From Pseudalkalibacillus hwajinpoensis (GTDB lineage Bacteria > Bacillota > Bacilli > Bacillales > Guptibacillaceae), in assembly GCF_039851965.1 (NCBI RefSeq), contig NZ_CP156674.1, positions 1,736,001-1,800,000 on the forward strand: a DNA stretch of 64,000 nucleotides, read 5' to 3'. Position 1 is the stretch's first letter. Each line of letters opens with the position of its first letter. Positions 46,879 to 54,225 of this stretch are shown here, piece by piece. The notes below the pieces were generated by a model, which saw only the letters and a list, made by a program, of their open reading frames with translations, ran no database searches and had not been told where the DNA came from. Position numbers and translations under genes: made by a program.

Positions 46879-48267
46879 TTAAGCTTTATTTCCTTCAGGA
46901 ACCTCATCGCGCTCTTTGTTCGATTCTTGCTCTTTGTCAAAGATCTCAATAGTCCGCCACTTGCCAAAACGGTAATAACCAATCGCGAAAATACTTGAAA
47001 TCACGAAGCTTACTCCGATTCCATAAGCGATCCCTTCTGCACCAAGCCATTGAGAGAATAAATAGGTTAATGGCACACGGAGTACCCAGAACGAAATAAT
47101 ATTAAGCACAAGAACCTGGAACATTGCTCCTGCTGCTTTCACAACACCATTTAAAACAAAATTAATGCCTAGAAAAGGATAGAAAAACGCGACTGTTTTT
47201 AAGTACGTTTCACCAAAGGCAATTGTTTTTGGATCATTAATAAATAATCGAATCATTGATTCTGCGCTTAGAAAAATGATTGCACTTATCGTAAAAGAAA
47301 CGGTCAAAATAAGAATAATCCCGTTTTTTGAAATATCCGAAACACGCCCCCATTTACCTGAACCAATGTTCTGTCCAGCCATACTGTTAACAGCTGCTCC
47401 CAGCGTGAAGGCGGGTAACATAATGATCCGATCAAGACGCTGCGCTGCCCCAAAACCGGCGACAACTTGAGTTCCAAACCCTGCAACAATTCCCATTATA
47501 GCTGTTACACCTGCAGATACCGTCATCATCTGGAGACCAGCAGGGAATCCGAGTTTAGATATCAGCTTGAGCTCTTTCATATCTGGAAAATGAGGAATGG
47601 TAAAGGGCACCTTCGACTTCCAGACTGAATAAATCACACCGTACAAAAAGGCGGCACTTTGAGAAAGAATGGTAGCATATGCCGCACCTTCAATTCCCCA
47701 GTTGAAATAGCTGATAAAGAGCGGATCGAGACCTGCATTTAAAATAACCGCAAAGAACACAAACCGAATCGGCGTTTTACTATCCCCAAGTGCGCGAAGC
47801 ACTGTCCCTATAAAGTTGTAACCAAATAGAAAGAGAATTCCAAGGAAGTTAATGCGAAGGTACACTTTCGTACTGTTGAAAATTTCATCTGGAGTTCCTA
47901 AAAATCTCAGGATAGAATCAGTGAAAATAAATCCGATAATCCCAAATGTAACCGATAGGATGGTTAAAGCGACGACAAATGCATTTAATGATTCAACTAA
48001 GCCTCTTTTATCACCAGACCCTTTGCGTTGGGATAAAACAGTAAGTGTTGCGCTATTAACACCTATAATAAATGAAAGGACTGTGAAAATGACCGGTGCT
48101 GCTATTGAAATAGCCCCAAGTGCATTGGAGCCAAGTAAATTCCCTACCCAGATGCTATCGATAAATTGATATGACGTTTGAAGGAGGTTCGTTAAAAAGA
48201 TAGGTAAAGAAAAATAAACCATTTGCTTCGTAATATTTCCCTGAGTAAAATCGTAGCTTTTATTCAT
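46879..48267 (-). CDS. MATE-family efflux transporter
   Basis: This 462-aa transporter has 12 membrane helices in two related halves (LPIFLTNLLQTSYQFIDSIWVG and LGFPAGLQMMTVSAGVTAI). It exports cationic drugs or other organic compounds by Na+ or H+ antiport; the substrate is unknown. The charged C-terminal tail (EQESNKERDEVPEG) is cytosolic. It is monocistronic and divergent from the general-stress gene. Confidence 0.92.
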   Translation of the reverse strand: MNKSYDFTQGNITKQMVYFSLPIFLTNLLQTSYQFIDSIWVGNLLGSNALGAISIAAPVIFTVLSFIIGVNSATLTVLSQRKGSGDKRGLVESLNAFVVALTILSVTFGIIGFIFTDSILRFLGTPDEIFNSTKVYLRINFLGILFLFGYNFIGTVLRALGDSKTPIRFVFFAVILNAGLDPLFISYFNWGIEGAAYATILSQSAAFLYGVIYSVWKSKVPFTIPHFPDMKELKLISKLGFPAGLQMMTVSAGVTAIMGIVAGFGTQVVAGFGAAQRLDRIIMLPAFTLGAAVNSMAGQNIGSGKWGRVSDISKNGIILILTVSFTISAIIFLSAESMIRLFINDPKTIAFGETYLKTVAFFYPFLGINFVLNGVVKAAGAMFQVLVLNIISFWVLRVPLTYLFSQWLGAEGIAYGIGVSFVISSIFAIGYYRFGKWRTIEIFDKEQESNKERDEVPEGNKA

Positions 48268-48433
48268 CTGATTACCTTCTTTAGTTCAAATTAGAGTCTC
48301 TATTTGGTATACCCTCGTACATCACCGAAAAAACGGAACGATGTGCTTCAATAACCTATAGTAAATAATGGCATATTAATTCATAAATAGAGGAAGATTA
48401 AGACTGGAGTTAAATTCGAAAGGAGAATTACCA

Positions 48434-48862
48434 ATGGCAATGTCACAATCTGAAATTAAAAATAAAGTACTGAACATCTTTGATTCTCATTATGTAGGTA
48501 CACTCAGCACGGTCAAGGATAATAAACCACATTCAAGATTCATGACGTTTTTCCATGACGAACTAACGTTAATGACACCAACAAGTAAAGAGACACATAA
48601 GGTTGAAGATATTGAACAGAACCACAACGTCCATGTTCTTCTCGGATATGATGGCGAAGGTTGGCACGATCGCTATGTAGAAGTCCAGGGTCACGTAACA
48701 ATTGACGATTCAAAAGAAACTAAGGAAAAGTTATGGGGAGATCAATTGAAGCGCTGGTTCGAATCTCCAGAGGATCCAAACTACGTTGTCCTTAAAATCA
48801 CTCCGGATACGATTCGCCTTATGAATGAAGGAGAAAATACACCTGAAACACTTGAGTTATAG
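48434..48862 (+). CDS. General stress protein 26 family (pyridoxamine phosphate oxidase-like, YdaG type)
   Basis: This 142-aa split-barrel flavin-binding protein of the PNPOx-like GS26 family has YVGTLSTVKDNKPHSRFMTF and LLGYDGEGWHDRYVEVQG. It resembles B. subtilis YdaG, a sigma-B-controlled general stress protein. Enzyme activity is unknown. The ATG follows AAAGGAG. I could not see a convincing sigma-B promoter upstream. Confidence 0.85.
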   Translation: MAMSQSEIKNKVLNIFDSHYVGTLSTVKDNKPHSRFMTFFHDELTLMTPTSKETHKVEDIEQNHNVHVLLGYDGEGWHDRYVEVQGHVTIDDSKETKEKLWGDQLKRWFESPEDPNYVVLKITPDTIRLMNEGENTPETLEL

Positions 48863-48886
48863 ATAAGTGAAGTTGTGTACTAACAC

Positions 48887-48919
48887 AAAAAGGGACACCT
48901 CGTCTGGTGTCCCTTTTTG
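48887..48919. terminator. Bidirectional terminator (YdaG-like / OsmC-like)
   Basis: AAAAAGGGACACC and GGTGTCCCTTTTT form a perfect stem. Confidence 0.92.
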
Positions 48920-49321
48920 TTATTCGCTATAAACAATATCAAATGTTTCTTCTAAATCAATACTTCCTATGATGGATTGAGCCATCGAACAGTGTTTCTT
49001 TGTTAATTTGAGTGCTCGCTCAACCTTTTGTTCATCAAGGTCACCTATTAGCGTAAAGTGAAGGTTGATTTTCTCAACCCGATTAGCTTCTTCGGCATTA
49101 CGGGTAACGTCTGCTTTAATTTTGATATCTTTATATACCATACGCTTTTTATCCAGAATCTGACGAAGCACACCACCGCTGCAAACCGCTACGGATGAAA
49201 CAAGAAGCTGGTATGGCCGAAAACCAAACTGTTCATCACCTGAAATATGTAACCTACCGTATTCAAAATCAGCTGTAAAACCAGTTTCTTCTTTTTTCAT
49301 TTTAAATTCCAATTTACTCAC
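48920..49321 (-). CDS. OsmC-family thiol peroxidase-like protein
   Basis: This 133-aa OsmC/Ohr-fold protein has the two conserved redox cysteines in SSVAVCSGGVLRQIL and KKHCSMAQSI. Family members reduce organic hydroperoxides, though this YhfA-like subgroup is less well studied. The ATG is preceded by a GGAG site (minus strand). The stop codon touches the shared terminator. Confidence 0.87.
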   Translation of the reverse strand: MSKLEFKMKKEETGFTADFEYGRLHISGDEQFGFRPYQLLVSSVAVCSGGVLRQILDKKRMVYKDIKIKADVTRNAEEANRVEKINLHFTLIGDLDEQKVERALKLTKKHCSMAQSIIGSIDLEETFDIVYSE

Positions 49322-49429
49322 TCCTATTTATCAGCTTTGATCTTATTTTAAAACAGCAGTTGAGAAAATGCGAACGGTGGCTCTTTTCAAACAATTCCAT
49401 TATAATGGCACTGATAAGAATTCCTTTTT

Positions 49430-50626
49430 TTGGCCAGATGGAGTGTGAACTATTTGTTTGAAACAAATCGCTATCGTTTTATCGTCCTTATTTCCATTGT
49501 TTTTATCTCTGGTTATTCTCAAGGGATGCTACTGCCTCTCTTATCTATATTGTTAGAAGAAGCAGGCGTTTCCTCCAGCATGAATGGATTAAATGCCTCT
49601 GCACTCTACATCGGCATTTTGTTTGCATCACCTTTCATCGAAAAACCGGTGCGCAAGTTCGGCTACAAACCAGCCATTTCTGTTGGACTTCTTCTTGTAA
49701 TCGTGTCGATCACGCTGATTCCATTCTGGCAGGCGTTCTGGTTCTGGTTTGTTCTTCGAATTATCGTTGGAATTGGCGACAACCTGCTTCACTTTGCTAC
49801 ACAACTATGGATTACGACAACTACCCCACAAGAAAAACGGGGACGAAAAATTGCTATTTATGGATCAGCATTCGGTCTTGGCTTTGCTGCAGGACCACTC
49901 TCGACCATTCTTGTTAACTTTTCTATCTACTTACCATTCCTCCTTGCTTCAGGAATTGCTCTACTCACGTGGCTAATGTTAGCAAGAATTCGAAATGAAT
50001 TTCCAGATTCACTAACAGAGGGCTCAGGGAGAGTGTTCTCGAAATACGGTCATGTTCTTAAAATTGGATGGGCAGCACTGCTCCCTTCCTTCGGCTATGG
50101 GTTTCTAGAAGCTTCTCTTCACGGAAATTTCCCGGTTTACGCCCTTAGAGCAGGACTTGATGTACATGCGGTTTCTATTCTTCTCCCAGCATTTGTCGTT
50201 GGAAGTCTCATTTTTCAAATGCCACTAGGAATCCTAAGCGATAAATATGGTCGTAAAACCATTTTACTTATTAGTATTTCAATTGGATGGCTTTGCTTCT
50301 CAGGTGCCATTTTCACTACATCTGTACCTATTCTCTTTATCCTATTCTTTCTTGCAGGCATGATGGTTGGATCATTGTTTTCTTTAAGTATTACGTACTT
50401 AGCTGATCTCCTTCCAAACAACCTGCTACCAACAGGGAACATTCTAGCTGGTATATTCTTTGGCATTGGTAGTATACTCGGACCGTATTTTGGTGGAGTC
50501 TTCATCGATTGGTTTAGAGAAGGTAGTATCTTTTATGCCATCAGTGGGATGTTGCTATTCTTATTTACCGCTACTGCCATGCATCGCAGTCAGGACCACA
50601 CTGCAAATTATTCAACTTCATCATGA
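49430..50626 (+). CDS. MFS transporter
   Basis: This ~398-aa major facilitator has 12 predicted helices. The first helix region NRYRFIVLISIVFISGYSQG and the loop motif DKYGRKTILLISISIGWL (between helices 8 and 9) are typical of sugar/drug MFS proteins. The start is uncertain: TTG at 49430 or GTG at 49445, neither with a proper ribosome binding site. A TATAAT at 49401-49406 lies close upstream. The substrate is unknown. Confidence 0.85.
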   Translation: MARWSVNYLFETNRYRFIVLISIVFISGYSQGMLLPLLSILLEEAGVSSSMNGLNASALYIGILFASPFIEKPVRKFGYKPAISVGLLLVIVSITLIPFWQAFWFWFVLRIIVGIGDNLLHFATQLWITTTTPQEKRGRKIAIYGSAFGLGFAAGPLSTILVNFSIYLPFLLASGIALLTWLMLARIRNEFPDSLTEGSGRVFSKYGHVLKIGWAALLPSFGYGFLEASLHGNFPVYALRAGLDVHAVSILLPAFVVGSLIFQMPLGILSDKYGRKTILLISISIGWLCFSGAIFTTSVPILFILFFLAGMMVGSLFSLSITYLADLLPNNLLPTGNILAGIFFGIGSILGPYFGGVFIDWFREGSIFYAISGMLLFLFTATAMHRSQDHTANYSTSS

Positions 50627-50679
50627 GTAAAGAAACATCTAATTAGCCATTTTAATACTATAATCAAAAACCCTTTTCG

Positions 50680-50709
50680 TTGACTTATTGATAGAATGTA
50701 TTCTATAAT
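50680..50709 (+). promoter_or_regulatory. ykuV promoter (sigma-A)
   Basis: TTGACT (50680-50685) and TATAAT (50704-50709) are 18 bp apart, ~60 bp upstream of the ykuV start codon. Confidence 0.8.
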
Positions 50710-50725
50710 AATAATTGTGATTATC

Positions 50726-50740
50726 TGATAATTATTATAA
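50726..50740 (+). promoter_or_regulatory. PerR/Fur-type box in the ykuV leader
   Basis: TGATAATTATTATAA fits the 7-1-7 PerR consensus TTATAATNATTATAA at 13 of 14 fixed positions, and also fits Fur well. It lies at about +10 to +25 of the predicted transcript, a position suited to repression. Confidence 0.6.
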
Positions 50741-50769
50741 TTAATTCCCGATAAAGGAGTCGATACAGG

Positions 50770-51228
50770 ATGAAATTACGTGAAGAAATGCCTGAATTCG
50801 AAGGCGCGAAAGCATGGTTTAACGGAGAAGTTGCAAAAGCGGACCTAGTAGGAAATAAACCACTCACACTTGTTCACTTCTGGTCTATCAGCTGTGGACT
50901 ATGTAAAGAAGCAATGCCGATGGTAAATGAATTCCGTGACGAATATAAGGACGACATGAACGTCGTTGCTGTGCACATGCCTCGTTCTGAAAAAGATCTG
51001 GACCTTGATGAAATCAAACAAGTGGCAGATCAACACGATATTAGTCAGCCAATCTTTGTCGACAGTGACCACAAGCTTACTGACGCATTTGAGAACCAGT
51101 ACGTCCCAGCATATTATGTATTCGATTCAGAAGGTAAGCTTCGCCACTTCCAGGCTGGTGGAGAAGGACGCAAAATGCTAACAAAACGAATCACTAAACT
51201 TCTAGATAAAGCAAAAAAAGAAGACTAG
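50770..51228 (+). CDS. ykuV: Thiol-disulfide oxidoreductase YkuV
   Basis: This 152-aa thioredoxin-fold protein matches B. subtilis YkuV closely (MPEFEGAKAWFNGEV, VVAVHMPRSEKDLDLDEIK, QPIFVDSDHKLTDAFENQ, VPAYYVF). The active site is WSISCGLCKEAMP, a CxxC with Gly-Leu instead of the usual His-Leu of B. subtilis. It has no signal peptide and acts in the cytosol, probably reducing thiols. A strong promoter followed by a PerR/Fur-like box suggests redox or metal control. Confidence 0.93.
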   Translation: MKLREEMPEFEGAKAWFNGEVAKADLVGNKPLTLVHFWSISCGLCKEAMPMVNEFRDEYKDDMNVVAVHMPRSEKDLDLDEIKQVADQHDISQPIFVDSDHKLTDAFENQYVPAYYVFDSEGKLRHFQAGGEGRKMLTKRITKLLDKAKKED

Positions 51229-51232
51229 AACT

Positions 51233-51263
51233 AATAAACAGGCAGCTTATCACTGCCTGTTTA
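51233..51263. terminator. ykuV / VanZ-like terminator
   Basis: AATAAACAGGCAG and CTGCCTGTTTATT form the stem between the convergent genes. Confidence 0.85.
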
Positions 51264-51722
51264 TTTTGTCTTCCTTATCACTTTATACAACTTTAACGAA
51301 AGCTTAAAGGCCAAATAGCCTACAACTGCACCGAGAGCATTCAATAGAATATCATCAATATCAAAAATCCGTTGAGCGATAAAATATTGAAGCAGTTCAA
51401 TAATAGTACTCGTTACTAATCCGATGATGGCGATGAGTAGAATCGATTCACCTTTTTTACTAACAACTGGCACTAAAAAACCAAGCGGCATAAAGAGTAA
51501 TATATTGCCAATAATGTTTTTGAAGATTAGCCAGTAACTCCCACTCTCCCACATCAGCTTGATACTGTCGAACAAAACGAGATTAACCGATTTTCCATAT
51601 GGATAGTAATTATAAATAAACAATGTTGCGTAGAAAAGAGCGAATAAGTAAATACATAAAGCGAATGCACCACTCTTCTTCATCCATTTCCCCGCTTGTA
51701 CATCTTCATTCTGAGTCTGCAT
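51261..51722 (-). CDS. VanZ-family membrane protein
   Basis: This 153-aa membrane protein has four hydrophobic segments and the VanZ pattern IGNILLFMPLGFLVPV, then TSTIIELLQYFIAQRIFDIDD and LNALGAVVGYLAF. VanZ-like proteins are linked to low-level teicoplanin resistance in enterococci, but most chromosomal ones have no known role. The ATG follows GGAGAG. It converges with ykuV. Confidence 0.87.
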   Translation of the reverse strand: MQTQNEDVQAGKWMKKSGAFALCIYLFALFYATLFIYNYYPYGKSVNLVLFDSIKLMWESGSYWLIFKNIIGNILLFMPLGFLVPVVSKKGESILLIAIIGLVTSTIIELLQYFIAQRIFDIDDILLNALGAVVGYLAFKLSLKLYKVIRKTK

Positions 51723-51823
51723 AGTTCATGTTTCTCTCCTATTCTCAAGATGCCTGATGGCCTGCATTTATGCTATAGTATTCTATACAAAATATGTTCA
51801 TGTAACAAAATTGAGGTGGAAAA

Positions 51824-52990
51824 ATGCCTGACCAAAAGGAAAACGTCATATTACAGCTTTCTTCAGCACTAAACAACTATAACATTCCTTATTTCTTTAT
51901 AAATGAAACCGCACTCTGGCTTCAAGGAGCCCTTACTGAACTTGATTCTATAGCGATTTCGGTTCAATGGGATGGTTTTGAGTCCGTCACAAAAGAATTA
52001 AACAACCGATACGGGGGTTCTATACCGATCCATTCTACCGACCGATCTTGTGTTGTTTATGAGATCGACGGCTACATGGTAAATGTTGAATGCACGTACA
52101 ATACAGTCGTTCGTACAAACCCTTATTTAATCGAAGTTCCCTTTAACGATCACACAATACCGTGTCTTTCGCTCTATTATTATCAACCATTTCCTAAATG
52201 GACTAAAATCGTAAATGAGCATCTTAAAACAATGCAGGACAACATGACAGAGCAAAATCAAGTTTCATGGAACCAGCAGAATTATGAAGCTCTTCTTAAT
52301 CGTTTCGGATCTCCACAGGAAGCAGCAGTAAAATTAAAAGAGAACCCAACCGGACGTTTAAAATCTCTTATTCCCTATCTTCCTCCTCTAGAAGGAAAAC
52401 AGGTGGCTAATTTAATGGGTTCACACGGAATGAAAGCCACTTCAATGGGATTACTTGGAGCGGACGTTACAGTCATCGATTTTTCTTATGAGAATGAACG
52501 TTACGCCAAAGAACTGGCTGTTGCAAGTGGTGTCACTATCTCATACTATGTATCAGATATTCTAAAACTGGGTCCTGAACATAATGGAAAATTCGATGTA
52601 GTAGTTATGGAACTCGGGATCTTACATTACTTTCTTGATCTACATCCGCTTTTCAAAGTAGTTAAACGTCTTCTTTCACCAGAAGGTACATTCATTCTCC
52701 AGGATTTCCACCCGGTTTCTACTAAACTGATAACTTCTAAAGGGAAGAAACATAAGGTAGATGGGAATTATTTTGATCCATCCATCCATAAAATAGGCGT
52801 TGCTTATGAAAAACATTTGTCGAGCGAAGATGGAAACGTCGTTCTTCAGCGAAAGTGGACGCTTGGAGAAGTGTTAACAAGCATGGCGGATGAAAGTCTT
52901 ATTATCAGGCAAGTCGTTGAGGAACCGAATATAAAACTTAATGACCGTGGTATCCCAAAAGTGTTTACCGTTAAGGCTATGAAACAGTAA
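51824..52990 (+). CDS. Nucleotidyltransferase-like domain fused to a class I SAM methyltransferase
   Basis: This 388-aa protein is not one I recognise as a whole. Residues ~1-120 (LSSALNNYNIPYFFINETAL, WLQGALTELDSIAISVQWDG, FESVTKELNNRYGG) resemble nucleotidyltransferase-fold domains of the kind that handle aminoglycosides or act as antitoxin partners; the usual GS and DxD motifs look degenerate. Residues ~190-320 form a Rossmann methyltransferase with motif I-like NLMGSHGMKATSMGLLGADV, Asp in VTVIDFSYENE and FDVVVMELGILHYF. The ATG follows GAGGTGG. The substrate is unknown. A structured repeat begins at its stop codon. Confidence 0.75.
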   Translation: MPDQKENVILQLSSALNNYNIPYFFINETALWLQGALTELDSIAISVQWDGFESVTKELNNRYGGSIPIHSTDRSCVVYEIDGYMVNVECTYNTVVRTNPYLIEVPFNDHTIPCLSLYYYQPFPKWTKIVNEHLKTMQDNMTEQNQVSWNQQNYEALLNRFGSPQEAAVKLKENPTGRLKSLIPYLPPLEGKQVANLMGSHGMKATSMGLLGADVTVIDFSYENERYAKELAVASGVTISYYVSDILKLGPEHNGKFDVVVMELGILHYFLDLHPLFKVVKRLLSPEGTFILQDFHPVSTKLITSKGKKHKVDGNYFDPSIHKIGVAYEKHLSSEDGNVVLQRKWTLGEVLTSMADESLIIRQVVEEPNIKLNDRGIPKVFTVKAMKQ

Positions 52991-53084
52991 CTTCCATCAG
53001 AGGGGGGCTTCCTACATCCCCTCTAATGGTTAGTTGAACCAATCGGACCTTTAGGTGGAGTTACTGCCCTTAAGGAGGATAAAA
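52989..53084 (+). repeat. Structured repeat, copy 2
   Basis: This 96-bp element overlaps the methyltransferase stop codon. Hairpin 1 is CCATCAGAGGGG/CCCCTCTAATGG, hairpin 2 CCTTTAGG/CC(C)TTAAGG, with the same central GGTTAGTTGAACCAATCGG as copy 1. It ends just before a terminator, so it lies in the 3' untranslated region. Confidence 0.7.
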
Positions 53085-53089
53085 CCAAC

Positions 53090-53117
53090 AAAAAGCACCC
53101 CATAAAGGGTGCTTTTT
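53090..53117. terminator. Bidirectional terminator (methyltransferase fusion / VLRF1)
   Basis: AAAAAGCACCC and GGGTGCTTTTT form the stem between convergent genes. Confidence 0.9.
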
Positions 53118-53120
53118 ACA

Positions 53121-53918
53121 TTATGATACAAGTGCATCAATTACTTCATCATCTCGTTTGTCTGCATAATTTTTACCAACTACAACCGCTTCTTTGTTCA
53201 TCAACTCGTTTAATTCGCCTGCTTCTTCTTTTTCGCCAGCTACGTAAATTTTCTCCCATTGACGGCTTTTTGCTTTTTTATCAAGCTTCGCTGCCATCGA
53301 TTTGTACCATCTTTCCCGATTTGCTTTTACGCGATCTTCATAAAGCTCGCGTTGGGCGGTACTACCGTTACCGGCAATGTTCTCGTTTCCAGTCGTCCCT
53401 TCATATATTCTCCAGTTATCTTGATCAGGGTCCCATGCGTATTCTTCACTTTTTGTAAGGAAGCCAAGCTCCGTTTCAAGGATACGTACATAGTCATAAT
53501 GCACGAGGATAATACCTGTGTTCGGATAGTGATTCCTCAACTCTTCTAACTGATCTAGCTGTGCTTCTTCTTCCCAGTAAAGGTTGGTTTCAACCGGTAC
53601 CTGCGTTCTCTCAACGAACCAGATTTGATCGTCTGAAGATGCAATGATAACCAGTCCGCGCTTTAAGTCATTTTCTATACGATTAATCTCATCCTGAACC
53701 TTTTCTTTTACTTTTTCAAAATTAGCCATCTCTTCTTTATTGTCACTCTGCTTCAAGTAATCTTCAAAGTTTCGGAAGCCATTTTTCAATTGGATCTTCC
53801 ATTCGCCGTTTTGGCGATCTGCATCACGACGGTCTGTATTTAAATATAGGGTAAAGACTTTATCTGGTTTTTGCACCTGTGCACGTTTTAGTTGATCAAG
53901 CTTTTCTGTTAATAACAT
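53121..53918 (-). CDS. VLRF1-family release-factor-like protein
   Basis: This 265-aa protein fits the bacterial VLRF1 (Vms1-like) group: KPDKVFTLYLNTDRRDADRQ near the N-terminus, GLVIIASSDDQIWFVERTQ and the C-terminal WEKIYVAGEKE segment. Vms1-type proteins cleave peptidyl-tRNA on stalled ribosomes, and bacterial relatives are proposed to do likewise (family knowledge, unproven here). The ATG at 53918 follows GAGGAGGAG; the frame from 53957 is too long at the N-terminus. Confidence 0.8.
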   Translation of the reverse strand: MLLTEKLDQLKRAQVQKPDKVFTLYLNTDRRDADRQNGEWKIQLKNGFRNFEDYLKQSDNKEEMANFEKVKEKVQDEINRIENDLKRGLVIIASSDDQIWFVERTQVPVETNLYWEEEAQLDQLEELRNHYPNTGIILVHYDYVRILETELGFLTKSEEYAWDPDQDNWRIYEGTTGNENIAGNGSTAQRELYEDRVKANRERWYKSMAAKLDKKAKSRQWEKIYVAGEKEEAGELNELMNKEAVVVGKNYADKRDDEVIDALVS

Positions 53919-54061
53919 GTTATCTCCTCCTCTTGTTCTCTTTGTTAATAATTCCATTCCCTTTCTTTTCCTGATTTTAAACGTAAGATAATACGTATCT
54001 AATTGTAAGATTAGATATAGTCAATGAGAATGGTTTATGGTAGAATGAAATTATTAAAACA

Positions 54062-54096
54062 TGATAATTATTCTAATCTAATGAAAAGCATTCTCA
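54062..54096 (+). promoter_or_regulatory. Two tandem Fur/PerR-type boxes upstream of zosA-like gene
   Basis: TGATAATTATTCTAA (54062-54076) and TGAAAAGCATTCTCA (54082-54096) each fit the 7-1-7 pattern TGATAATNATTATCA at ~12 of 14 fixed positions. They are spaced 20 bp start to start and lie downstream of a possible -10 TAGAAT (54041-54046). Confidence 0.5.
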
Positions 54097-54225
54097 ATAA
54101 GCATTATAAAAAATTGATTTATCAGTCCTAAATTTGCTGTGACCTGTTCAATGGTCGCAGCATTGCATGTTTATAAGGCAAATGAAGATGACTATCTTTC
54201 TCAATTAGAAAAAGGAGGAATGATA

